Assembly: GCF_000231385.2 (NCBI RefSeq)
Contig: NC_018515.1
Location: 2,686,501 to 2,750,500 of the forward strand
DNA: 64,000 nt
From: Desulfosporosinus meridiei DSM 13257
GTDB lineage: Bacteria > Bacillota > Desulfitobacteriia > Desulfitobacteriales > Desulfitobacteriaceae
Reading direction: 5' to 3'
The notes under the pieces: model-generated
Told to the model about the DNA's origin: nothing
Seen by the model: the letters and a program-made list of their open reading frames with translations, nothing else
Databases searched by the model: none
Position numbers and translations under genes: made by a program
In this document: piece after piece, positions 15,378 through 23,508 of the stretch
Layout of the letters: the number at the start of each line of letters is the position of its first letter
Numbering within the stretch: the stretch's first letter is position 1

Positions 15378-16979
15378 CTACTCCAAGAATTCAAGGAAAG
15401 GTTTCTTCATCGATACAAGGGCATTAACCATAAGTTCAACTAAACCACCGTACTGAAGGTTATACTTCTCAGACGCATCGTAATGCTCTAAAATACCGCG
15501 CATTGCCCCTTTGCAGTTAGAACAGGGTGCACAAATATATTTCGGAGTAGATACGTCTTCCATAGTTCCCTTAAAGGCTCCAAGTATTTGGTTGAATTTA
15601 ACTCGAGATGCAACCTGAGTTCTAAACTCAGGGAAGTTGGCGTAGTTCATTATGGCGAAACCGCTACCTCCACCACAGCAATAATTGTCAACACCATGTG
15701 GAGTCATTTCTCTAAACTGGGGAGCAATTGCTTTAAGAATGTTTCTTTGCGGCTCAACAATGCCCATTTGCCGTACTATATTACATGGATCGTGGAGTGT
15801 GACCGGGAAGTTATTTTTACTTGGGTCAAGTTTTAGTTGTTTGTTTCTAACCATATCCCAAAGAAGAGGCAAACAACTTTCAACGGGAACCCTATCAGAT
15901 GTCATACGATCACCTGTAATAATAGATGCCTTATGGGCATGCCCACACTCAGCTACAACCATTCTCTTGACGCCAAATTCTTTTGCAACCTTCATCTGCA
16001 TCAAAGCAATCTTTTTGGCTTGGTAATCATCATACCAAAGACCGTAGTTTACACTGTCATACCCCATAATTTCGCTGCTAAGTGTCCAATTCAAGCCCGC
16101 TGCATCAAATAGAATAGCGAAGGCCACTGGGTTCTCGGGCCAAGCCATAAACTCTCCAGCATTATGGAGAACTAGGATATCAGCACCTTTTTTATCAACA
16201 GGAAACTTGAGCTTAATGCCAAATTTTTCTTCGGTGTCTTCTTCTAAAAACTCTAAAGTGTCTAGAAATGCTGGCTTACTTAATCCTGTTGATGAACCGG
16301 TCTTAATTTGCAACATCGTTCCTTTAGCATGGAGTGGTGTTGGGGCAATCCCCATTTCTTGGCTGAAAATCTTACGGATTTCCTTGGAAAGGATCGCATT
16401 GTCTAGGCCCAATGGACATGTTTGCGCACAACGTCGACAGAGGTTACAGCGATAGGCTAACTCACCTAATCGAGCAATTGTTTCCCAATTGACATCAATA
16501 TCCGCTCCAACAAATCCGCCAAGCAGTTTTCCACTCGTTGTAAAATATTTCTTCACGATTTTACGCAAAACTTCCGAACGGAAAATAGGTCTATACATTT
16601 CATTATTTCCTGTAGCAGAATAAATATGACAGGCATCTGAACAAGTATTACATTTTGCACAGTATTCGAAAGACAGTAGGAGAGGCTGTAATACACCATT
16701 ATTGGCATCAGAAAAGATTTTTTCCAAACCGCTCAAAAACTTGCGAACAAATTCATCTTCTTCTTCTTTAGATTTTGGTCGCGTCAGGGTATCGATCCCG
16801 ACATATCCATCTAAAGATGTACAGAATTTCTCTCTCCAGGCAGGCTTGGGATCAGTTAAAGGGGGTTCCATCCCTGGTTTGTCGTATGGCGCTAATAAGG
16901 GTATGAGATTGTCCAACTTAATAAGTTGCTCATCTGAACGTCCCATATCTTTTGGACGTAAATCTCTTTGATTTAGCAT
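15378..16979 (-). CDS. dsrK: DsrK, heterodisulfide reductase-like iron-sulfur subunit
   Basis: Cytoplasmic catalytic subunit of the DsrMK menaquinol-dependent complex, thought to reduce the DsrC trisulfide. It has 533 residues. Two [4Fe-4S] sites appear as CAKCNTCSDACH (about residue 108) and CNLCRRCAQTCPLG (about 175). Two cysteine-rich CCG-type segments follow: CGHAHK with DPCN (about 345-400) and YCCGGGSG (about 435), plus CAPCSNCKG (about 488), as in HdrD. It follows dsrM by 44 bases. Homologous to HdrD and to TmcB/HmcF-like subunits; the dsrM partner upstream supports DsrK. Confidence 0.93.
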   Translation of the reverse strand: MLNQRDLRPKDMGRSDEQLIKLDNLIPLLAPYDKPGMEPPLTDPKPAWREKFCTSLDGYVGIDTLTRPKSKEEEDEFVRKFLSGLEKIFSDANNGVLQPLLLSFEYCAKCNTCSDACHIYSATGNNEMYRPIFRSEVLRKIVKKYFTTSGKLLGGFVGADIDVNWETIARLGELAYRCNLCRRCAQTCPLGLDNAILSKEIRKIFSQEMGIAPTPLHAKGTMLQIKTGSSTGLSKPAFLDTLEFLEEDTEEKFGIKLKFPVDKKGADILVLHNAGEFMAWPENPVAFAILFDAAGLNWTLSSEIMGYDSVNYGLWYDDYQAKKIALMQMKVAKEFGVKRMVVAECGHAHKASIITGDRMTSDRVPVESCLPLLWDMVRNKQLKLDPSKNNFPVTLHDPCNIVRQMGIVEPQRNILKAIAPQFREMTPHGVDNYCCGGGSGFAIMNYANFPEFRTQVASRVKFNQILGAFKGTMEDVSTPKYICAPCSNCKGAMRGILEHYDASEKYNLQYGGLVELMVNALVSMKKPFLEFLE

Positions 16980-17023
16980 GTCTTAGATCCCTCTTTCCAT
17001 AAAGTTAACTTAGACGAATCAAC

Positions 17024-17914
17024 CTATTTCTCGGGTGCGGCGGGTGGATTAATATGAGGCGCAGACCAAGATGTGCTTGGACGGAATGAAGATGCCTTCT
17101 TGATTTCCTGTTCAACTCCACTCCCCTTTAGATTCGGATTATTATCCCAGAGAACCTTATGGAACGTAAAATACTTCCCAACATAGTGGCTCATTTTGCT
17201 GATCGGAATATAAATTAACATGATACCTACAAGAAAAATGTGCAAAGTAAGCAGGCCATTAGCTGAAAAGGGCGTAAATGTTACAAGGTTTGCAGTCACT
17301 TCTCTGGCATAACCAAAGCTTAAGTCATTTCCCCATGTGAAAATTCCAGTAAAAAGTGCAGCGAAAATCAATAAAAGATTGAAGTACTCTTGAGGTGTAG
17401 TGTACTTTTTAAGCGTATTATCAAACGCTCTGCGTAGAAATAATAAACCTGAACCCAGGGTTGCAAGCGCCAGCCCAAAATAACCTGTTAAAGCAGTAAC
17501 GTAATAGACCAAGAGACCCAGTATGCTTGAAGTACTTGCGGTTACTGAAATTCCATTAACTTCAAACAATCCACCCACAACTAAAAGGATTGTCCAGGCC
17601 ATTAAGAAATAAATTCCTAAATGGAGTGCGTAAGAAATCCACCAGAAAGGTCGTTGATTTTCAAACAGCTTTTTGATAAATAAGATCTCTTTAAGCATTT
17701 CGGCAATTTCTCTCATGTGAGAGACTTCATGTGGTTTAGTCCACCAAGCTGTTTCCTCGTAGTATGATCCACCATGTTCGAAACCTTTTTCTTTAGGGAC
17801 AGGATAAAGATCCATTCTTCCATGAAAGGGCATCTTCGCAAACTTATACGCTTTGAAAACCGATATACCTACGAAAAGACCAATGGAAAGATACGCAATA
17901 ATACTAAGAATCAC
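17024..17914 (-). CDS. dsrM: DsrM, heme b membrane subunit
   Basis: Integral membrane di-heme cytochrome b of the NarI type, 296 residues, that oxidises menaquinol and hands electrons to DsrK. One N-terminal membrane segment is followed by a soluble loop of about 70 residues and then four more hydrophobic segments (about residues 98-125, 130-160, 178-200, 222-248). GTG at 17914 is chosen: AGGAGG lies 9 bases before it, and a TATAAT box at 17949-17954 would put the transcript start downstream of the longer frame's ATG. No dsrJOP genes follow dsrK, the minimal DsrMK arrangement of Gram-positive sulfate reducers. Confidence 0.9.
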   Translation of the reverse strand: MILSIIAYLSIGLFVGISVFKAYKFAKMPFHGRMDLYPVPKEKGFEHGGSYYEETAWWTKPHEVSHMREIAEMLKEILFIKKLFENQRPFWWISYALHLGIYFLMAWTILLVVGGLFEVNGISVTASTSSILGLLVYYVTALTGYFGLALATLGSGLLFLRRAFDNTLKKYTTPQEYFNLLLIFAALFTGIFTWGNDLSFGYAREVTANLVTFTPFSANGLLTLHIFLVGIMLIYIPISKMSHYVGKYFTFHKVLWDNNPNLKGSGVEQEIKKASSFRPSTSWSAPHINPPAAPEK

Positions 17915-17948
17915 AATCCCCAACCTCCTTCTCTTGTTATCTTTGCAC

Positions 17949-17954
17949 ATTATA
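17949..17954 (-). promoter_or_regulatory. Possible -10 element of dsrMK
   Basis: Perfect TATAAT on the minus strand, giving a predicted start about 28 bases before the dsrM GTG. No good -35 hexamer is present at 17 bases, so an activator may be needed. Confidence 0.35.
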
Positions 17955-18156
17955 GTCTAAGTGAGTTTGTATGCCTTGTAAAATTATCATTTCTCATAAT
18001 ACAATTGTATATATTGATGACTATTCATTCGGATTTTCCCTAAATATGTACATTCTTTCACTTTTTATCCTTTCTAATTATTATAAATCAGCAATATATA
18101 GCCAATTAAATTAAATATTTAGTTAATACTTATGTTTTGTAATTTAAAAAAGTAAT

Positions 18157-18187
18157 AAAGAGCACTCCATAAACTTGAATGCTCTTT
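18157..18187 (-). terminator. Terminator of the 33-residue microprotein gene
   Basis: Stem AAAGAGCA/TGCTCTTT with partial pairing continuing into the loop and a T-rich tract after it on the minus strand, 16 bases beyond the stop at 18203. Confidence 0.75.
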
Positions 18188-18202
18188 AACATTTTATAAA
18201 TT

Positions 18203-18304
18203 TTAGAAGATTACACCAAGGGCAATTAGAATGAGAATAGCAATTGAAATAATTCCAACACCTACATAACTTCCAACACCACATCCTGCTCCGTATCCGT
18301 ACAT
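18203..18304 (-). CDS. YjcZ-type small spore membrane protein, 33 residues
   Basis: Gly/Tyr-rich head (MYGYGAGCGVGSYVGVG) followed by one hydrophobic segment ending ALGVIF. This matches the YjcZ/YhcN-like 'YjcZ family sporulation protein' layout of a GYG..GCG head plus a single membrane helix. AGGAGG precedes the ATG by 8 bases. A second microprotein of the same layout lies 36 bases upstream on the same strand. Such peptides are coat- or forespore-associated in Bacillus; their role is poorly known. Confidence 0.8.
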   Translation of the reverse strand: MYGYGAGCGVGSYVGVGIISIAILILIALGVIF

Positions 18305-18340
18305 GCAATTTCCTCCTTTCAAATCAACCAGAGTCTTAGA

Positions 18341-18451
18341 CTAGAATACAATTCCCATTGCGATGAGTAGAAGGATAATAACTACTACAACTGCAATCCC
18401 CGGTAACCAGTTAGGTCCACTTGCTCCATCAACAACTCCGCCAAATGCCAT
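18341..18451 (-). CDS. Small single-span membrane protein, 36 residues, paired with the YjcZ-type gene
   Basis: Starts MAFGGVVDGASGPNWLPG and ends in a membrane helix (AVVVVIILLLIAMGIVF). It shares the C-terminal layout of the adjacent YjcZ-type protein (I..LI.LLIA.G..F) but has lost the Gly-Tyr head. TGGAGG lies 8 bases before the ATG. The two genes probably form one operon ending at the hairpin at 18157-18187. A sporulation role is inferred. Confidence 0.75.
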   Translation of the reverse strand: MAFGGVVDGASGPNWLPGIAVVVVIILLLIAMGIVF

Positions 18452-18710
18452 TTTATATTCCTCCATTTCCTGTGTTTTATGGGTTTTTTTCTTAATTCAA
18501 ATTATGCCTTTGCAGTAAAATTGTTACCACATTTTACCGTTTTAATATCCATATCCCACAGAGTCTTTAGAACAGTAAAAGCAAAGAAAATAGAGCCTTG
18601 CATTTATAACTTACCTGTTTAGGTAGCTACTGTCTAATAACTTTATTATTCTTAAATTTTGGTATAACATATGATTATCTGGTTATGTTCTAAATATAAG
18701 GAGGGTATCA

Positions 18711-19463
18711 ATGAAAGCATTAGTTACTCTGACCTCAAGTGAATCAAAACGACTTATCGCCAAAGGAACAATTGGATTGCCTAGTGTACAAAACGCCTTA
18801 GAAAAACACACTATTATTGTTGCCGGCGGAACTACGAATGCCTATGTAGCTGAAGAATTGTTAGGAGTTCAAATCGAAGACAAAACAGGCTATACAATGG
18901 GCATTGTTACCAATGGTGAGCTAGGAATAAGCAAATCTTCTAAAAAAACTCAACCCTACGTAATTATTCAAGGACAAGCACAGGAAATCCCTTGGAAAGA
19001 ATATTTGCCAAAATTGAAGAGGGGAGATATCTTTATCAAGGGTGGCAACGCAGTGGATCACACTGGTTTAGCCGCAGTAATGGTTTCAGACTCCATGGGA
19101 GGAACAATTGGGGCTGCCCAAGGGATTATATATGCTAGAGGTATTGAATTAATTGTTCCAATCGGACTGGAAAAAATGGTTCCCGATGTCCGTAAATCCG
19201 TGGAATTTATGACAAATTCTACACTTGACCAAGCCATCGGTAATAAGGTTGGACTGATCCCGATGGTTGGAGCTAGAGTGGTGACAGAATTAACAGCTCT
19301 AGAAACTCTTTATGATGTTGAAGCGTCTTGTATTGCCGCAGGAGGGGTCGACGGATCAGAAGGCTCGGTTACACTTGTATTAGAAGGACTTGAAGAAGAA
19401 GTTGAACGGGCAATCAAAGATATTCGTTCACTAAAAGGTGAACCGCAAATTTTAGTGAAATAG
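18711..19463 (+). CDS. Conserved protein of unknown function, 250 residues
   Basis: I do not recognise the family. The sequence looks like a soluble alpha/beta protein with several glycine-rich turns: VAGGTTNAYVAEELLG near residue 37, FIKGGNAVDHTG near 107, DSMGGTIGAAQG near 126 and AAGGVDGSEGSVTL near 205. The first and second recall the substrate loops of the NagB/RpiA/CoA-transferase fold, but no catalytic signature is certain. AAGGAGGG precedes the ATG. It is a single gene with its own strong terminator, divergent from the microprotein pair. No signal peptide. Confidence 0.75.
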   Translation: MKALVTLTSSESKRLIAKGTIGLPSVQNALEKHTIIVAGGTTNAYVAEELLGVQIEDKTGYTMGIVTNGELGISKSSKKTQPYVIIQGQAQEIPWKEYLPKLKRGDIFIKGGNAVDHTGLAAVMVSDSMGGTIGAAQGIIYARGIELIVPIGLEKMVPDVRKSVEFMTNSTLDQAIGNKVGLIPMVGARVVTELTALETLYDVEASCIAAGGVDGSEGSVTLVLEGLEEEVERAIKDIRSLKGEPQILVK

Positions 19464-19470
19464 AAATAAA

Positions 19471-19525
19471 AAATGGGCCGAATTCATGAATTTTCCTCAA
19501 CATGAATTCTAAAGCCCATTTTTTT
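19471..19525 (+). terminator. Terminator of the 250-residue unknown gene
   Basis: Two stacked stems, AAATGGGC/GCCCATTT outside and GAATTCATG/CATGAATTC inside, followed by seven T residues. Confidence 0.9.
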
Positions 19526-19595
19526 CTTCATTAATATAATGAACTAATTCAATACTTCTAATTATTAGATTAGTTCATTATAATTTCCTTAAATG

Positions 19596-20729
19596 TTATC
19601 TAGGTGGTCGAGGGCCAAAAAATTGATAGTAATGGCATTCTAATCGACCATTATAGAGCTTACGACTTTTGTCCCAGCGTCTTCCGATTAATGTTTCTGG
19701 GGATTGAAAATTGGTTAATATATGAAGCGACCAGTCGTTGAGACGTTTATAAGTTTCTCCAAGTTCTTGATACAACCCTTTGACATCATCAATGTCTCCA
19801 AGTCGTTCTCCATAAGGTGGGTTTGCAATAAGATGCCCGAAGCTAAATCGGGATCTTACTTCGGCAACAGGCAAGCGCTGAAAGTGTATAATTCCTTCAA
19901 CACCAGCTTCTATGGCGTGGATTCGAGCTAACTCCAAAGCTTTAGGGTCAATATCAGAACCATAGATATTTAATGTAGTCTCTCGTTCCCATAGATCCAG
20001 GGCCTCTTGCCAGGCTTCTTGCCAGAGTCCCCTAGGAATTTGGGGCCATTTTTCAGCTGCAAAGCTTCTCTTTAGGCCTGGAGCACGATTTTGCGCTATT
20101 AAGGCAGCTTCAATGGGAATAGTTCCTGTTCCGCAAAAGGGGTCGATTAAGGCCCGATCTTTATTCCAATAGCTGAGCTGAATCATAGCTGCCGCTAATG
20201 TCTCTTTAAGGGGGGCTTGTCCTGCAAGTTTTCGATATCCTCGTTTATGTAAACCGATCCCAGAAGTATCAATTGTTAAAGTGACATTATCGTTTAATAG
20301 CGCTACTTCGATCTGATAACGAGGACCACTCTCTTCAAACCAGTTACAATTATATGTTTCTTTGAGACGTTCAACAATCGCCTTTTTTACAATGGCTTGA
20401 CAGTCGGAAACACTATACAGTTTCGATTTTACGGATTTCCCTTGAACAGGAAAATTAGCATCTATGGAGAGCCAATCTTCCCAAGGTAGAGATTTGGTTT
20501 GTTGAAAAAGCTCTTCAAAGGTTCGAGCTTCAAAAGATCCTATTCTTAATAAAACACGATCCGCACTTCGGAGCCATAAATTTGTTCGGCAGATTCCCAA
20601 TTCATCAGTTTTAAGTATTACCTTTCCATTTTCTACAATTATATCATCATACCCCAGTTGTTTGAGTTCACGTGCAACAATAGATTCTAAGCCAAAGGCT
20701 GCTGTTGCAATAAGTTCAATTTTCGCCAT
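19596..20729 (-). CDS. THUMP-domain 23S rRNA guanine-N2 methyltransferase (RlmL/YpsC type)
   Basis: S-adenosylmethionine-dependent rRNA methyltransferase of 377 residues. Residues 1-155 form the ferredoxin-like plus THUMP RNA-binding part; the Rossmann methyltransferase follows with the SAM loop DPFCGTGTIPIEA near residue 195 and the catalytic NPPYGERL near 303. Bacterial homologues methylate G2445 of 23S rRNA. ATG at 20729 has GAGAGG nine bases upstream; the longer frame starts inside that site. It lies 82 bases after the DUF2786 gene on the same strand. Confidence 0.92.
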   Translation of the reverse strand: MAKIELIATAAFGLESIVARELKQLGYDDIIVENGKVILKTDELGICRTNLWLRSADRVLLRIGSFEARTFEELFQQTKSLPWEDWLSIDANFPVQGKSVKSKLYSVSDCQAIVKKAIVERLKETYNCNWFEESGPRYQIEVALLNDNVTLTIDTSGIGLHKRGYRKLAGQAPLKETLAAAMIQLSYWNKDRALIDPFCGTGTIPIEAALIAQNRAPGLKRSFAAEKWPQIPRGLWQEAWQEALDLWERETTLNIYGSDIDPKALELARIHAIEAGVEGIIHFQRLPVAEVRSRFSFGHLIANPPYGERLGDIDDVKGLYQELGETYKRLNDWSLHILTNFQSPETLIGRRWDKSRKLYNGRLECHYYQFFGPRPPR

Positions 20730-20811
20730 CCGGATCAACCTCTCTCAGTTCAAGTGCTAAACGTTTTTTTATTCTTTTATATCATAAGGTGAGGAGATCT
20801 AAATGGCAAGT

Positions 20812-21543
20812 TTATTGATTTTTTTTCAACCTTCCATGAGGGACAGTACTAAAACCTTTGCCATCTCTATATCCTTTTTCATATGCTGCTTTACCTGCCA
20901 GACTGTCCTTTCGGGTATGTTGAGATGTTTTCCCACGGCCTAATTCCATATTCTTATAAGTCTGGATAACTAGTGCATCTTTAACAAGAACCAATCCCCA
21001 TCCCTCTTTGCTGACTTGTTGTGCATACTGGGCCTCTAATCCTGAGATCCAACCTTCAACATAATTGTTTCTGACTCCTCTTTGCTGGGTAAGACTGGGG
21101 CGCTGTCCCTCTAGCTTTAGATATTCCATGCGATAATTCTTCATAAATAGGTCAGCTCCAAGCCGGATAGAATCCGTAGCAAATTTAAAGGCTATAACAG
21201 CAATTTCTGCATCTTCTTTTAATCCCATGAATGCTAGCCTGGTATACCCATTACATTTATTCAGATAAGAATAGCACCTAAAATTCTGAGCGATTACTTT
21301 GCCAAGACTCTTTTTCCACCAAGACAGTTTCTCAAATTCAGTAGCATAATCATCGAGTATCTCTTTTTTATAATCTGCTTCTCTAGAAGTGTTGATTTCT
21401 AATTCGTCAATTCCATTTTCAGCCATAAAACGCTGAGCCATTAATAGGGCAGATTTAGCTTCATTACTTTCTGGATCCCCCCCATTTCTCGCCAAGTTTA
21501 GTAATGCCCGCACTTTATGTAGGACTTTCTCATCGACTGACAA
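20812..21543 (-). CDS. DUF2786 domain protein
   Basis: The N-terminal 45 residues (KVRALLNLARNGGDPESNEA, then ALLMAQRFMAENG) are the DUF2786 signature, usually found in phage-related and clostridial proteins. A central alpha/beta region (60-150) and a basic C-terminal tail (GKGFSTVPHGRLKKNQ) follow. Molecular function is unknown. The stop of the upstream 92-codon gene is 18 bases before this start, so the two form an operon. No phage genes are nearby, so a cargo origin is not supported here. Confidence 0.85.
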   Translation of the reverse strand: MSVDEKVLHKVRALLNLARNGGDPESNEAKSALLMAQRFMAENGIDELEINTSREADYKKEILDDYATEFEKLSWWKKSLGKVIAQNFRCYSYLNKCNGYTRLAFMGLKEDAEIAVIAFKFATDSIRLGADLFMKNYRMEYLKLEGQRPSLTQQRGVRNNYVEGWISGLEAQYAQQVSKEGWGLVLVKDALVIQTYKNMELGRGKTSQHTRKDSLAGKAAYEKGYRDGKGFSTVPHGRLKKNQ

Positions 21544-21561
21544 AGTATCACCTTCCTTTTT

Positions 21562-21840
21562 TTACATATCGCTTAATACTTCTCCTTGGACAGTTACAGT
21601 CATAACTTCCAAGGAGTCTTTAGTCTCTCTACCATCTTCGATCTGGTGTGATTCCCACACCCCTTCTCCATTTCTAAACAGTGTACGTCTGTTTTCTTGT
21701 ATTTCCCATTTATCTTCTAGGATAAGATCTAAGACCTGTTCTCTTAACGAATCCTTCATTAGTTCAACGACATGGTTTAGCATAGATTCGTCATAATCCT
21801 CAATAGCAACGTTAACGTAGGCTCTTATGCTTTTAGTCAT
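21562..21840 (-). CDS. Hypothetical protein, 92 residues
   Basis: Acidic soluble protein (starts MTKSIRAYVNVAIEDYDESM) of unknown family. One long helix (LNHVVELMKDSLREQVLDLILED) precedes beta strands. ATG at 21840 is preferred over the GTG four codons upstream; neither has a strong Shine-Dalgarno site. Directly upstream of and probably co-transcribed with the DUF2786 gene. Confidence 0.65.
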   Translation of the reverse strand: MTKSIRAYVNVAIEDYDESMLNHVVELMKDSLREQVLDLILEDKWEIQENRRTLFRNGEGVWESHQIEDGRETKDSLEVMTVTVQGEVLSDM

Positions 21841-21934
21841 TTTGCATCTCACTCACTTCTATATCGATTTTAACTTGTGATATGACTATCTCTAATTATA
21901 CACATTTTGCATAAACCTTCTATAAAACAAAATT

Positions 21935-21976
21935 AAACTATGATATCCCCACCTCTGAAGTGGTGTATCATAGTTT
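21935..21976 (-). terminator. Terminator of the alpha/beta hydrolase gene
   Basis: Perfect AAACTATGATA/TATCATAGTTT stem with an inner CCAC/GTGG stem, flanked by A/T-rich DNA, 45 bases after the hydrolase stop. Confidence 0.85.
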
Positions 21977-22020
21977 GATTTTAATCATGCTAACAGAAAT
22001 GTATTTCCAAAATTCTTTTA

Positions 22021-22779
22021 TTAAAGCATTTCCAGAAACTTGGTTATTGCCCCATTTACCTGATCCGGTCTCTCTAGCATAGCCATATGACCAGCATTAT
22101 TAACAGGTACTAAATTTGAATTAGGTAAATTGTTACACAAGTAATCCGAGTATTTAAGAGGAGTCATCCGATCCTCTTCTCCACATATTACTAAAACAGG
22201 TATTTCTATCCTAGTTAGGCGATTCATAATATCAAACTTATTACAAGCATAAAAATCAGCTTTAAGAACATCAATTGGAACATCATTCATTGCTAACCTT
22301 GCCTTGTCTAGAATAGCTGGAGATGAATTCTTGGAGTAGCTGTACTCAATATTCTCGACTGGGCACCTACCCTTGGACAAGGCATCCAGTACAGAAGGAT
22401 TTACACGCAGCCTTGCCCCACTACCAACAATAATCAAACCTTTTAAAACTATTGGATGCGCAATGGCAAACTCTAAAGCTATTGCCCCTCCCATCGAATG
22501 GCCCATAAGGACAAATGAACTCATTTCTAAGGCCTGCGCAAAGTTTAAAACAAAATCTCGATACTCATTAATACTGTCTGAGGGCGAACCTTCAGACAGG
22601 CCATGGCCCGGAAGATCTGGTGCAATCATGTTACATTTATTAAAGTTTGATAACTGATAGATCCAATTCTCACTGGTTCCCCCAGCTCCATGTACACAAA
22701 GTATTGTCTTCAGACCCGCTTGGAAATTACCACTTTGTTGAAAATACGTTTTCTTCCCTAATACATCTATATAAGGCAA
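22021..22779 (-). CDS. Alpha/beta hydrolase
   Basis: Serine hydrolase of 252 residues with the full catalytic set: oxyanion segment HGAGGTSENW near residue 30, nucleophile Ser in VLMGHSMGGAIA (about 96), acid in CGEEDRMTP (about 202) and His in NNAGHMAML (about 231). No signal peptide. Substrate not evident; similar proteins hydrolyse short esters or lactones. The ATG has no strong ribosome site. Single gene. Confidence 0.92.
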   Translation of the reverse strand: MPYIDVLGKKTYFQQSGNFQAGLKTILCVHGAGGTSENWIYQLSNFNKCNMIAPDLPGHGLSEGSPSDSINEYRDFVLNFAQALEMSSFVLMGHSMGGAIALEFAIAHPIVLKGLIIVGSGARLRVNPSVLDALSKGRCPVENIEYSYSKNSSPAILDKARLAMNDVPIDVLKADFYACNKFDIMNRLTRIEIPVLVICGEEDRMTPLKYSDYLCNNLPNSNLVPVNNAGHMAMLERPDQVNGAITKFLEML

Positions 22780-23003
22780 TCTGTGAATCTCCTTTGCTCC
22801 CCATTTAAGCTCAATATTATTATCTCAATTTTCAATCTAATACTCTTAGTACACCTTAAAACCTGGTAATAGTCAATAGGGTATTTGATTTATTGTGAAA
22901 TATAAAAATGATACCAGCAATGGTTTGATAAGTATTAGAACCAATTAATTAGGAAACCCTAGCATTGGTTACCCGATTACTAATAAAAAGGAGAAAACAA
23001 ATA

Positions 23004-23129
23004 ATGAGCAATAAAAATACAGACAAATCTAGAACTCATGCCGCTAATCTTGATGACCAGAGTTTAAACTCGGATAATGATAAGAAAAAGGTACCAACTA
23101 GCCCTACCAATAAACCCAAGAGTCCCTGA
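23004..23129 (+). CDS. Small hydrophilic protein, 41 residues (plus-strand member of a convergent pair)
   Basis: Polar Asn/Asp/Lys/Ser-rich peptide (MSNKNTDKSRTHAANLDDQS ... NKPKSP), certainly disordered. AAAAGGAGAAAAC lies directly upstream at good spacing. I do not recognise the family. The composition recalls small spore or stress proteins. It shares a terminator with another 41-codon gene on the opposite strand. Confidence 0.65.
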   Translation: MSNKNTDKSRTHAANLDDQSLNSDNDKKKVPTSPTNKPKSP

Positions 23130-23133
23130 TAAA

Positions 23134-23173
23134 TCAATGAAGCTGTAACATAAATTTGTTACAGCTTCATTGA
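23134..23173. terminator. Bidirectional terminator between two 41-codon genes
   Basis: Perfect 17-bp stem (TCAATGAAGCTGTAACA and its complement) with a 6-base loop. Confidence 0.88.
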
Positions 23174-23227
23174 ATAATGACCAGACTTCACTCACCCAAG
23201 CTCACAGATAAATGAACTACTAAATCC

Positions 23228-23353
23228 TTATTGACCTTTTTCCGCAGACTCTTTAGCATCCTTTTGTTCCTGCTTAAACTCCGCACTTCGAGAATCATAT
23301 TTAGCACTTGTATACCCTTCAGTGTGTCTTTGTATCTCACCAGTCTTTTTCAT
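23228..23353 (-). CDS. Small hydrophilic protein, 41 residues (minus-strand member of a convergent pair)
   Basis: Polar peptide beginning MKKTGEIQRHTEGYTSAKYD and ending KESAEKGQ. GGAGG lies 5 bases before the ATG. Not a known family to me; the charged helix (SAEFKQEQKDAKESAEK) is LEA-like or spore-protein-like in composition. It converges on the other 41-residue gene across a shared hairpin. Confidence 0.65.
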   Translation of the reverse strand: MKKTGEIQRHTEGYTSAKYDSRSAEFKQEQKDAKESAEKGQ

Positions 23354-23508
23354 ATCTACCTCCACTTATCTTTATTCACTCCGATTATAGTATGTTTCTG
23401 TATCATTAATATCATGTACGCCAAAAATTTTGTCACCTTTTTGTCTATAGATAAATATCATGCTAACAGAGCATAAAGCCTAAGATATCTTAAGCTAGAG
23501 GTGATTAA

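Noticed and set aside
20812-21840. DUF2786 gene pair considered as part of a prophage
   Set aside because: No integrase, structural, lysis or regulator genes are nearby and flanking genes are core chromosome.
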